A stretch of 64,000 nt of DNA from PGYR01 sp034670025 (lineage in GTDB: Bacteria > Bacteroidota > Ignavibacteria > Kapaibacteriales > UBA2268): NCBI GenBank assembly GCA_034670025.1, contig JAXMOE010000003.1, positions 278,080 to 342,079 on the forward strand, given 5' to 3'. Shown here one piece after another: positions 53,625-62,600 of the stretch. The notes under the pieces were generated by a model that was not told where the DNA came from, did no database searches, and saw only the letters and a list, made by a program, of their open reading frames with translations. Positions within the stretch are counted from its first letter, which is position 1. The number at the start of each line of letters is the position of its first letter. The translations under genes were made by a program, and so were the position numbers.

Positions 53625-56060
53625 ATGAAGAAGATTTTACTAATTGCTATAACTACACTGATAGCAATATCCACAGGGCTTTCTTTGGAACCAATGAAGG
53701 TGGCATTCTATAGTACGAATACAAGCGCTTTGACAGTAAGATCTCAACTAGTAGACTACTCTACTAATACTACTCTATTTGTAGGAGAAGATTACACAAT
53801 AACTCCAAATGGTAACGGAATAGTGGTAATAAACTTGAAAGACAACCCTGTATTAAGTGCAACAAGTAGTTGGGATAATGTAGCATCATCATCAATCAAC
53901 ACAAGCGTAGTTGTTGATATATATGTTGGTGGAATTTTGTTCTCTCAACAAAGATTAGATCAACTAATTATGGCACAAGCCCAAAATGGTATATTAGACC
54001 AAGACGGAAACCTAACTCCACCAGAGAACGGTAGTGGTGATGTAGGAACAGATGCACTAAGATGGAGTAGTGCTTACTTTGATGAGAACACAGTCCACAT
54101 AGGCCCAGCAGAAGGCGAAGCAAATGATACTGAAATGAGACTCAGCTATGATCATGGCACTCACACTGGTACAATAACTATTGATGATGAGGACATAATT
54201 ACAGCGACAGATGAAGCAATTACTATAGACGGCATAACTGTAGGACAAGGGGCTGGTAATATTGCTTCTAATACAGCTATTGGATCAGGTGCATTACGTG
54301 TCAACACGACTGGATCTAATAACACTGCCAATGGAAGAAGAACATTATATTCCAACACGACTGGATTTAATAACACTGCTAATGGACGTGAAGCATTATA
54401 TTCCAACACGATTGGAGTTAATAACACCGCTAATGGAGTGAGTGCATTACGTGCCAACACAGAAGGTAATAATAACACTGCAACTGGAATTGATGCATTA
54501 ATAAACAACACGACTGGAAGTGAAAATACGGCAACTGGAAGAGGTGCGTTAGCTCGCAACACAATTGGGAATAATAACACTGCAAATGGACATCGTGCAT
54601 TATATTTCAACACAGAAGGTAATAACAACACTGCAAATGGTATAAATTCATTATTTAACAATACTATAGGGACCTACAATACTGCCAGTGGCGAGGGGTC
54701 TTTATATTTTAATACTGCAGGTAATAACAATACTGCAATAGGAAGGGGCGCATCATTCATTAACTCAACTGGTAGTTTTAACACCGCAGCTGGAGATGAA
54801 GCATTGAGGAATAATGCGACTGGGAGTTATAATCTTTCTCTTGGTGTTAGATCAGGTTATTCTATTACATCTGGTAGCAATAATGTTTTCTTAGGTTATA
54901 GATCAGGTGAGAACGCTTCACAAAAAGTAGATGCCCAAAACTCAATTGCAATAGGTGCAAATAGTTTTACAACTGCTGACAATCAAGTAGTGATTGGTAA
55001 TAGTGCTATCACAGAGACAAACCTACAAGGTGTACTTAATGTACCTATGCATGCAGTGATTGACGGCATTACAGTCGGTCAAGGTAAAGGAAATGAAGCA
55101 ACAAACACTGTAGTAGGTGCAGATGCACTAAGTTCCAATACAACGGGAATAGATAACGTTGCAATAGGTCTTAAAACGTTACATGTTAATGAAGATGGAA
55201 GTAATAACACGGCTATAGGATCGAGGGCATTAGAATCCAACACGACAGGATTTGATAACACTGCTAACGGGCGTAATGCATTAAAATCTAACACCATTGG
55301 AGATAACAATACAGCAAGCGGTCATTCTTCATTACTTAATAACACAGAAGGATTTAGTAACACCGCAAATGGTAGTAGTGCCTTAGAATCCAACACAACG
55401 GGAAATTCTAATGTTGCAACAGGTAGAAATACTTTGCAAAAGAATACAACCGGAAATAATAATACCGCCATTGGATCAGCTGCATTAAACAAAAACACAA
55501 TGGGAAGTTTAAATACTGCAACTGGATTTCTTGCTTTGCAAAAGAATACAACCGGAAATGATAATACAACAAGCGGTAGTAGTTCACTGGGTAATAACAC
55601 CGAAGGAAGTAATAATACAGCAAGCGGTGTTAATTCAGGTAACTCTATCACTACTGGCTCAAATAATACATTTGTTGGTACAAATGCTGGTAATAATGTT
55701 TCCCAAAAATTTGATGCTGAAAACTCCACTGCTATTGGTAATGGTGCTTACACTACTGCCGACAACCAAGTTGTGATCGGTAATAGTAATATCACACAAA
55801 CTCAACTAAATGGATTAATTCAGAATGATGTGACTACTGCAAATTTTGGACAGTTATCAAGTGCAACAACAAGTATTATTAGATATACTGGTCCCAATAA
55901 TAATATTGGAACTGGTGACTTGCCCTCAGCAACTGATGGTACAATAATATATTTATTAAATGATTCGGGCAACCCATTGACTATAAGTTCAAATTCTTTG
56001 TCAAATCTAGATATGATTACATTAGTTAGAATTGGTGGTACTTGGTATGCTACGAATTGA
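53625..56060 (+). CDS. YadA-head-like repeat surface protein
   Basis: The 811-residue protein has a signal peptide (MKKILLIAITTLIAISTG) and an N-terminal globular part (20-190). Two long arrays of a 16-17-residue repeat follow, NNTAxGxxALxxNTxGx. The first array (about 205-440) closes with SGSNNVFLGYRSG and FTTADNQVVIGNS, the second (about 480-715) with TGSNNTFVGTNAG and YTTADNQVVIGNS. Each array is preceded by DGITVGQG. This is the left-handed beta-roll of YadA-type head and Bacteroidota tail-fibre-like proteins, which form trimers. A short C-terminal domain (LVRIGGTWYATN) has no T9SS tail or YadA membrane anchor. It probably acts as an adhesin or fibre; how it is anchored is unknown. Confidence 0.78.
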   Translation: MKKILLIAITTLIAISTGLSLEPMKVAFYSTNTSALTVRSQLVDYSTNTTLFVGEDYTITPNGNGIVVINLKDNPVLSATSSWDNVASSSINTSVVVDIYVGGILFSQQRLDQLIMAQAQNGILDQDGNLTPPENGSGDVGTDALRWSSAYFDENTVHIGPAEGEANDTEMRLSYDHGTHTGTITIDDEDIITATDEAITIDGITVGQGAGNIASNTAIGSGALRVNTTGSNNTANGRRTLYSNTTGFNNTANGREALYSNTIGVNNTANGVSALRANTEGNNNTATGIDALINNTTGSENTATGRGALARNTIGNNNTANGHRALYFNTEGNNNTANGINSLFNNTIGTYNTASGEGSLYFNTAGNNNTAIGRGASFINSTGSFNTAAGDEALRNNATGSYNLSLGVRSGYSITSGSNNVFLGYRSGENASQKVDAQNSIAIGANSFTTADNQVVIGNSAITETNLQGVLNVPMHAVIDGITVGQGKGNEATNTVVGADALSSNTTGIDNVAIGLKTLHVNEDGSNNTAIGSRALESNTTGFDNTANGRNALKSNTIGDNNTASGHSSLLNNTEGFSNTANGSSALESNTTGNSNVATGRNTLQKNTTGNNNTAIGSAALNKNTMGSLNTATGFLALQKNTTGNDNTTSGSSSLGNNTEGSNNTASGVNSGNSITTGSNNTFVGTNAGNNVSQKFDAENSTAIGNGAYTTADNQVVIGNSNITQTQLNGLIQNDVTTANFGQLSSATTSIIRYTGPNNNIGTGDLPSATDGTIIYLLNDSGNPLTISSNSLSNLDMITLVRIGGTWYATN

Positions 56061-56088
56061 TACTTAGGTATTCTGTAGATATATACTT

Positions 56089-56118
56089 AACCCCATTCCT
56101 TAATTGGAGTGGGGTTTT
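56089..56118 (+). terminator. Terminator after the repeat adhesin
   Basis: ACCCCA-TTCC and GGAG-TGGGGT form a stem followed by six T (56115-56120). It separates the adhesin from the fourth cyclase gene. Confidence 0.8.
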
Positions 56119-56189
56119 TTGGTTCACTTTACCTAGATTCTTCTGCCACCTTCGGTGTCATCATAATAACACTTTGGAACCGTCAGTAA

Positions 56190-56262
56190 GAGCAGAAGAA
56201 GTCTGCGAAGAGTCTAGGGTATAAAATTTATTGCATATCTGGATTCTTCGCAATGGTATATT
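56190..56262. repeat. Dispersed repeat C, copy 2
   Basis: GCGAAGAGTCTAGG-N15-ATATCTGGATTCTTCGC resembles the palindrome at 7191-7271 (GAAGAGTCTAGG ... CCTGGATCCTTCAC). The halves can pair in a hairpin. Its right end abuts the leader of cyclase 4. Confidence 0.45.
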
Positions 56263-56317
56263 ACTCTACAATTTCATATATTGCAGTATCTTAAAAGCAT
56301 ATTCAAACAGGAGAAAT
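56261..56317 (+). promoter_or_regulatory. Conserved leader/promoter of cyclase gene 4
   Basis: Third copy of the leader (TATATTGCAGTATC, TTAAAAGCATATTC, AAACAGGAGAAAT), 0 nt from the ATG. The far-upstream part is more diverged than in the first two copies. Confidence 0.6.
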
Positions 56318-58303
56318 ATGAAATATACTCTTTATATTCTAATAATACTGCTATCTTTATACATAACAATACAAGCATCAGCCGATGATATACCCCTATC
56401 AGGACAAGCAAAAATTGACTCGCTTCTCGCAGAGTTGCCCAACGCAAAGGGTGATACTAATGAGGTGAAGTTACTTAGTAGGCTATCATTAACATACAGT
56501 TCTATTGATATAAATAAAGGAATGGAATATGGTTATAAAGGGTTAAAGCTTGCAAATGAAATTGAATGGAAGAAAGGCCAAGCCAAATGTTATAATTCTT
56601 TAGGAGCAAATACTTTTTACAAATCAGATTTCAATAAAACAATAGAATATAATTTAAAGTCCTTAGAGATTTTTAAAGAATATAATGATACAAAAGGGAT
56701 TACTGCTAATCTTGGAAATCTTGGTTCTGCCTACCTCTATAAGTCAAATTATCCTAAGGCATTAGAGTATTTCTTAAAAGCTTTAAAAATAAACGAAGAG
56801 GCCGGAGATAATAAAGGCGCAGGAGGAAATATGGGTTCTATTGGTCATATTTATTTAAGTCAAAAGAAATATGAAAAAGCCTTAGAATACTTCAGAAAAG
56901 CAATGGAGTCTTACAGAAATGCAAATGATCTAAATGGTGTGGCGATGTATCATACAAATATGGGTATAGTATACTTTAAACAATCAAAATATATTGAAGC
57001 TGAGAAAAAGTATCGTATGTCATTGAAAATTAATGAGAAACTTGGAAATCAGAAAAGTATTGCAAACAATTTGGGAAACTTAGGACTAATTTGTGCAGAG
57101 CAAGATAGTTATTCTATGGCTCTCTCTTTTCTTAGTAGAGCATTGAAAATTAATAAGGATTTAGGAGATAAATATAATACGGCAATTTATACTCTTAATA
57201 TAGGTAAGCTATTTCTGTCTCTTTCACAAGACAGTGTGTCCATAAATCCAGATGAACTTAACAAATATGTTAGTTTGAATAAAGAAGTTAATTTAAATAA
57301 GTCTATTGATCACACTCTTGAAGCAATTAATTTATTCGAAGAAATTGGTGAGCTTGATAGTAGAAGTCAAGCTCTGAAGAACTTAGCGGAAGCCTATAAA
57401 TTAAAGGGTGAACATGAGAATAGAGCAGATGCTTTAGAAGAATATCATGACTTGAAAGACTCCATTTATTCTCAAGAAAATGCCGACAAAATTGCCGCCT
57501 TAGAAAAAGCAAGAGAAGACGACCTGAAGCAAAAAGAAATAGAAAAACAAAAGTTAAAAATAGCAGAACAAAAGAAAAGAGAAAAGCTAATTCTTTACTT
57601 TTCCATCGGTTTTATCATAGTCATGGCAGTAGTGATGTTTGTAATCTACCGATTACTAAAACGTTCGGACAAGTTGCTTTATAATGTACTACCGGTAAGT
57701 ATAGCCAAGAGATTGAAGAACAAAGAACATCCAATTTCCGATTACTTCACCCAGGCATCTATAGTGTTTATTGATATTGTTAACTTCACAGAAATGGCGA
57801 AAGATGAAGATCCACGAAAGTTAGTAGAAGCTCTAAATGCTATATTCACAAGCTATGACACAATAGCCAACAAATACGGTTTAGAAAAGATAAAAACCAT
57901 TGGCGATAGCTATATGGCAGCAGCTGGAATACCAGAAGTTCAGAAAGACAACACCCACAGAGCTGCACAAATGGCAATAGAAGTAAAACAACTGATGAGT
58001 GATTACCACACAGCGGATGGAATTAAGATAGAAGTAAGAATTGGTTTAGATTGCGGCCCAGTGGTGGCAGGAGTGATTGGTGAGAATAAGTTCATCTACG
58101 ATATGTGGTCTGATGCTGTGAACACAGCCAGCAGAATGGAGACCTCATCTGAAGCAGGGCAAGTGCACATAACCGACAGATTCAAAGAAGTGGTTAGTGA
58201 ATATGAAGAATTTGAATACGTAGAACGCGGAGAGATAGAGATAAAAGGTAAGGGGATGATGAAGACTTATTATATAGAAAGTAAGGAAGTGGTTAATGTA
58301 TAA
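56318..58303 (+). CDS. Receptor-type class III adenylate cyclase with periplasmic TPR sensor (paralogue 4)
   Basis: Starting at MKYTLYILIILLSLYITIQASA (ATG 56318, leader immediately upstream), this intact paralogue of about 661 residues has the linker LSGQAKIDSLLAELPNAKGDTNEV, about eight TPRs to residue 400, the coiled coil, one span and the cyclase domain. The domain has FIDIVNFTEMAKDEDPRKLVEALNAIF, KIKTIGDSYMAAAGIPE and YDMWSDAVNTASRMET; Lys and Asp are of the adenylate type. An in-frame start at 56231 reads through the leader and is rejected. Its TPR region differs from paralogue 1 far more than the cyclase half. A small lipoprotein gene overlaps its end. Confidence 0.93.
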   Translation: MKYTLYILIILLSLYITIQASADDIPLSGQAKIDSLLAELPNAKGDTNEVKLLSRLSLTYSSIDINKGMEYGYKGLKLANEIEWKKGQAKCYNSLGANTFYKSDFNKTIEYNLKSLEIFKEYNDTKGITANLGNLGSAYLYKSNYPKALEYFLKALKINEEAGDNKGAGGNMGSIGHIYLSQKKYEKALEYFRKAMESYRNANDLNGVAMYHTNMGIVYFKQSKYIEAEKKYRMSLKINEKLGNQKSIANNLGNLGLICAEQDSYSMALSFLSRALKINKDLGDKYNTAIYTLNIGKLFLSLSQDSVSINPDELNKYVSLNKEVNLNKSIDHTLEAINLFEEIGELDSRSQALKNLAEAYKLKGEHENRADALEEYHDLKDSIYSQENADKIAALEKAREDDLKQKEIEKQKLKIAEQKKREKLILYFSIGFIIVMAVVMFVIYRLLKRSDKLLYNVLPVSIAKRLKNKEHPISDYFTQASIVFIDIVNFTEMAKDEDPRKLVEALNAIFTSYDTIANKYGLEKIKTIGDSYMAAAGIPEVQKDNTHRAAQMAIEVKQLMSDYHTADGIKIEVRIGLDCGPVVAGVIGENKFIYDMWSDAVNTASRMETSSEAGQVHITDRFKEVVSEYEEFEYVERGEIEIKGKGMMKTYYIESKEVVNV

Positions 58304-58676
58304 GGTGCTAATAATATTAATTTTGATATTTGTTCTATCATGTGACAATAGTGTTGATCCAGATTGCAATGTTTATAGAACTGGGATAATAGAGGTTGAT
58401 ATTCCAGATACTGTTAAGGTAAACCAAGAATATGAAATTGAAGTTGCTTATGGTGCTCCTAATTTGTGCTATCAATTCAAAGAGCTTACCACCGAGGTTG
58501 CTAATAACAATCTGACAATAAGCGCTGCAATATGCGACAATTCAAAGTCGGATGAAGATTGCCCTCAGAGCCTACTGTATGGTGAAGAAACAACAACTGT
58601 TGTGTTCAAAACCGAAGGCAGTTATAGTGTCTTTATCAATGATGATTCGTTATATAAAACGGTATGGGTGGAGTAG
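58296..58676 (+). CDS. Small lipoprotein co-translated with cyclase 4
   Basis: The 126-residue protein begins MYKVLIILILIFVLSCDNS with a lipobox (FVLSC). The mature part is acidic, with several Cys (CNVY, LCYQF, ICDNS, DCPQS) that could form two disulphides, and a beta-sandwich-like pattern. The ATG lies inside the last codons of the cyclase (8-nt overlap), so the two are translationally coupled. A periplasmic partner of the TPR sensor is possible but only suggested by position. Confidence 0.7.
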   Translation: MYKVLIILILIFVLSCDNSVDPDCNVYRTGIIEVDIPDTVKVNQEYEIEVAYGAPNLCYQFKELTTEVANNNLTISAAICDNSKSDEDCPQSLLYGEETTTVVFKTEGSYSVFINDDSLYKTVWVE

Positions 58677-58761
58677 TTTACATCTATCAATCAAATAAGC
58701 TTCAACAGTACAATTTGTTACTTATAATACTCTAGTGGCTACATTATAAAAGGAAATTCCA

Positions 58762-60212
58762 ATGAAATCAGTTTTAACATTATTTTTTATAGCATTATTT
58801 TTTACGTCATGTAGCAATTTCGTTACGTATATAGACAAGAAAAAAAATATGCCTCCAGTAGAAAATGACAGACCTATTTATGTATTAAGTAATAAATATG
58901 ATGATCTCCCCGAAGACGCGCAATATGTTGGAGACCTTGTTGTCGAAATGAAACCCAGTGTATCAAGATATGGTTTTGTCGGGCTTGACTATCGTGAATT
59001 GCTTTCCGTACTTGAAGAAGACATTAAAAAAAGCGGTGGTAATCTATTAATGTTTGATGAGTTTGGTAATTCTAATAAGGATATGCTAAACGGAAAACTA
59101 TATCTTATACCTGAAATCGGCAAGACTAATTATACAGAAAAGATTTTGATGGAAGAGTTAGAAAATAAGGAACTAAAACCAATAGAAGGTATTTATCTAT
59201 TACAATTTTTGAATCGATATTCAACAAGACTAATTTCATTAAAGTTTGGTGTTATAGAAGTTAGTGAACCTAAGTATCAAATGATACATATATCAGGTTT
59301 TGAAGATATTTCTTATATGATTGGGTTGACCCAAGCGAGTAGGAGCTGGGAAGAAGGGGATATCTATGGTTATATATAAACACTACCGAGAAAGACAATC
59401 TTTATGAAGCGCAAATGTATAAAATAAGCAAGGGTTTGAATACGAACGGGACTGCAAAAATTGACAACAAAAATTTAAGAGTATACACTAATGATATTTT
59501 GAACACTTATGTTAAGGTATATCCTGATTCTGGGAAATACGAAGTCCCTCGCAGCCTTCTAACTGGAGTTGCGTTAGACGATAAGAATATTCTGACAAGT
59601 TATAATGGATTAGTTGAAACTGATTTAGAAGTATATGTGAAAGGAATTGGGGGAGATTTTAAGAATAAATACAAAGCTCAAATTGTAGCAAAAGATAAAA
59701 AACTTGACTTAGCTGTTATCCGCTTGGTTGATTCAACTGTAATATTGAACCAAGGGGTTTTTCCTATAACAGAAAAGGAGAAGTTAATATCTGAAAGGGC
59801 GCTTGTACTCGGTTATACTATGCCAACTATGATGAGTGATGATATAAAATTAATAGAAGGACTAATTAGTTCTACTTCTGGTGTTGGTGGTAGCTTAAAT
59901 GAATATCAAATATCAGCTCCAGTTAAGAAAGGTAACCGAGGTTCACCTTGTTTCGATAAGGAAGGCAACTTTATCGGTATAATTAATTCTGGAGTAGTGT
60001 CAGAAGACAATGTTGGCTATTCACTGAAAGCAAAACACGTAGCAGACTTTCTGAAAAGTCAGAATATCACTTTCAAAACTGTGAAGGAAAACCATTTGAG
60101 CGAATTGCCATTAGTGTCAAAAGTTGAAAAACTAAAGAAAGCTGTCTATCTTATTGAATTAACAGATATGGAACCTCCGAAGCCACCCGAAAGACGGAAA
60201 TGGAAACGATAA
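58762..60212 (+). pseudogene. Lipoprotein with trypsin-like (pseudo)protease domain, frameshifted at a TA repeat
   Basis: The first frame (58762-59379) encodes a lipoprotein (MKSVLTLFFIALFFTSCSN) with a Bacteroidota-type domain: DLPEDAQYVGDLVVEM ... DIKKSGGNLLMFDE. It stops within GGTTATATATAAAC. Removal of one TA restores GYINTTEKDNLYEAQMYKISK and joins the second frame, which runs to 60212. The second part is a trypsin fold with GVALDDKNILTSYNGLV and LDLAVIRL, ending the core at KGNRGSPCFDKEGNFIGII. The His (usual Y-H-V) is Asn, and the Ser of GNSGGP is Arg, so it is a pseudoprotease. The Pro-rich basic tail PPKPPERRKWKR closes it. It is read as one gene broken by slippage. Confidence 0.72.
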
Positions 60213-60261
60213 TTGTATATGTGGGAAGGGTTGTTTTCTTTGTCAGACTTTCAGTTATCAA

Positions 60262-60298
60262 ATAAAAAAAAGCAGCTTCTAAAAATAGGAACTGCTTT
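60262..60298 (-). terminator. Terminator of the DUF4168-like lipoprotein gene
   Basis: AAAGCAG and CTGCTTT (with a partly paired inner stem TTC/GGA) form a hairpin. On the minus strand it is followed by an eight-T run, 26 nt after the lipoprotein stop. Confidence 0.7.
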
Positions 60299-60323
60299 GT
60301 GATAAACTTTATGTACTTACTAC

Positions 60324-60953
60324 TTATTGGCCCGGAGGCGGTGGAGTAGTTTGTGGTGCGACCTTTTGCATTAGCTTTTGCTGTGCTTCTGGGTCCATCT
60401 GAATAGCAATCATCATTTGTTGATATTCTGCCATTGTAATGTTCTCTTGTTTCAACACATTCTCCATCTTCTTTCTCATGTCAACTTGCACTTTACCAAG
60501 CTCATTGTTGATTTCTTGCATTTTAGCTCTGTCAGCTTCACTAACATTCTTAGCTGTTTCTGGCGATTGCATTGTTTGTTGCAACTGCATATATTTCTGA
60601 GTTTCCATTCCTTTTGCTTGCACTACAGCCATCATTTTGTTTTGTGACTCTATGTTTAGTGCTTGCAGTTTGCCAAGGATTGTAGCCAATTTGTTCAGGT
60701 CAGCTTCTGTTAGTTTTTTGTCTGGCATTTTTACAGGATTGTCGGCAGAGCCCATACCTTGCACTTGCGAAGGTTGAGTTTCATTTTGTACTTGTGCAGT
60801 TGCAGTGTTGCCAGGAGTAGTCTCTGGTGTTTGTACTTGTTCCGTTACAGTTGCGCTAGTTGAGTCAGCGTTTTCTTCTGTGTCTTTCGATTCATTTCCA
60901 CAGCCAAGTAGTACTGTAAATGCTAATGACAATCCGATTATTTTCAATTTCAT
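60324..60953 (-). CDS. DUF4168-like lipoprotein
   Basis: The 209-residue protein has a lipobox signal (MKLKIIGLSLAFTVLLGCGN). A Thr/Gln/Glu-rich linker follows (residues 20-85), then a helical domain with LTEADLNKLATILGKLQALN and ENITMAEYQQMMIAIQMDPEAQQKLMQKV, close to the DUF4168 pattern, and a Pro-rich end. DUF4168 proteins are periplasmic and of unknown function. Confidence 0.65.
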   Translation of the reverse strand: MKLKIIGLSLAFTVLLGCGNESKDTEENADSTSATVTEQVQTPETTPGNTATAQVQNETQPSQVQGMGSADNPVKMPDKKLTEADLNKLATILGKLQALNIESQNKMMAVVQAKGMETQKYMQLQQTMQSPETAKNVSEADRAKMQEINNELGKVQVDMRKKMENVLKQENITMAEYQQMMIAIQMDPEAQQKLMQKVAPQTTPPPPGQ

Positions 60954-60977
60954 ATATTTGTTCTAATGTTTTATAAA

Positions 60978-61014
60978 TAAAAAAAATGGTGGTACAGTTA
61001 TTTGTAAACCACCA
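60978..61014 (-). terminator. Terminator of the T9SS esterase-like gene
   Basis: TGGTGGT (60987-60993) and ACCACCA (61008-61014) form a 7-bp stem. Read on the minus strand it is followed by a T-rich run (60978-60986). Confidence 0.82.
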
Positions 61015-61043
61015 CAAATAGTTATGCAAATTTATAAATAATA

Positions 61044-62468
61044 CTACTTTTGCACAATTATCTTACCTATTTGTACTACTTTAGTTCCCATTACTTTAAT
61101 AAAATACACCCCAGAACCTAAAGTTATACTTCTGTTTGCTATGCTATATCGGCCGTTTGTGGCTTCGTTTACAACTACATTGCCATAGACATCTGTAATT
61201 TGTAACTGCCCCGCTACGGAGTTAATAGTTGTGTTTGTGCCGCTTTCTATTGGGTTGGGATAGATGTGTAAGCCGGTATTAACGTTATTGTTTTCAATGC
61301 TTGTTTCTTCTTTGCAGTCCGCAATTCTATCAGCAAAGTATTCTGCTAACTCCGAACTTCTAAGCCAGTAGTTATCTAATTGATGCCCACCCTTAGAGGG
61401 GTTGGCAACTTGCTCTAAGCAAGGGGCGTTGTTGTTTGTTTCTATATACTTGTAATCAATATTCGTTAAAGAAACGGCACTTATCGTGTCTAACATATTG
61501 TTTACTCCACCCGAACCCCAAGTTTGGACGCGATTAATTATATTTTGACAGTTGGTGGGGAAACCACTGGAGCAAGCTGCATAGCCCTGGAATATTTTAT
61601 TATAATTGACTGGTACAATCAGATCATTGGGTTGATGGAACATATACAGTGATGGCTTTGTGGCATCATTGTTTAAGAAGATATTGTTGAACACTCCACC
61701 ATAGAATGCCCCAACGGCTTTGATGTCGTAATCTTCTATGTTCTGCAGATATTGATTCCCTTTATAATTCCCCAAATCTGGTATTGCTAAGTCCATTGCT
61801 TCTATCGATTCGGCCAATCCGTATTGTTGAATGCAGGGCGATTCGTATATCGTATTTGGTGTTAGTGCATCGGGTAGTTCCGCTGTGTGCTGGGTCATAA
61901 CTTCGCTTTCTGCATCGATATATCCTGCACCAATTACTGTGTACGCACCAGCACTTTCGCCAATTAAAAATACGTTATTGGGGTCAATATTGTACTCTTC
62001 GCTTTTGGTTAGCATATACCTAATGGCTGTGTTTACGTCTTGCACAGCTCGGAAATATGCCCTGTACCATTCCGATGAGTCAGTTACATTGAAGCAATCC
62101 CAATTTTCCAGATTGCAGTGTATGTTCTCATCTGTGTGGAACATACCTAAGCGATAATTGATAGTAGCAGTAACGTAGCCACGCTTAGCAAATTCGAGTC
62201 CCATTCGTCTTATGTTTGGGTCATCTTTGCTGCCTGCCAACCACGCACCACCGTGAACTATGATTGCCAATGGTCTTCCGCACTTCGGAGGAGCGTCGCC
62301 AATAGGGGTAGAAATATCCATCAACAGATTTTTCTCAGCACCAGCAAAGTCAACCGCAGCAGAGTAAGTGATGTCCTTTTCGGTCTGAATATTGTGAGTG
62401 GTGTCTTGCCATTTTTGGGCAACGAGAAGGGTTGGTAGCATTAAGAGTATTATGTATAAATATCGCAT
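61044..62468 (-). CDS. T9SS-secreted carboxylesterase-like hydrolase
   Basis: The 474-residue protein has a signal peptide (MRYLYIILLMLPTLLVAQ). An alpha/beta-hydrolase domain follows with IIVHGGAWLAGSKDD (HGG oxyanion motif), FLIGESAGAYTVIGAG with Ser near residue 168, and a late GGHQLDNYW carrying the His (near residue 365). The T9SS tail starts IYPNPIESGTNTTINS and ends KVVQIGKIIVQK. The family resembles carboxylesterase/lipase-type enzymes acting on small esters. The acid residue was not placed with certainty. Confidence 0.83.
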   Translation of the reverse strand: MRYLYIILLMLPTLLVAQKWQDTTHNIQTEKDITYSAAVDFAGAEKNLLMDISTPIGDAPPKCGRPLAIIVHGGAWLAGSKDDPNIRRMGLEFAKRGYVTATINYRLGMFHTDENIHCNLENWDCFNVTDSSEWYRAYFRAVQDVNTAIRYMLTKSEEYNIDPNNVFLIGESAGAYTVIGAGYIDAESEVMTQHTAELPDALTPNTIYESPCIQQYGLAESIEAMDLAIPDLGNYKGNQYLQNIEDYDIKAVGAFYGGVFNNIFLNNDATKPSLYMFHQPNDLIVPVNYNKIFQGYAACSSGFPTNCQNIINRVQTWGSGGVNNMLDTISAVSLTNIDYKYIETNNNAPCLEQVANPSKGGHQLDNYWLRSSELAEYFADRIADCKEETSIENNNVNTGLHIYPNPIESGTNTTINSVAGQLQITDVYGNVVVNEATNGRYSIANRSITLGSGVYFIKVMGTKVVQIGKIIVQK

Positions 62469-62600
62469 ATCTTTATCAGTTACATTTGTTTATGGTATTT
62501 CAATATAAATAAAATATGTGAAAATGAAAGTTATGGGAGTTAAAAACGTCAGTTCATTTACTTAAAACTTGTTAATTTGCACAAAAAAAAAGGCACAGAT

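Noticed and set aside
54250..55780. CRISPR-like regular repeats
   Set aside because: The periodicity is in protein codons (16-17 residues) of a continuous frame and the repeat units are degenerate. It is a beta-roll protein, not an array.
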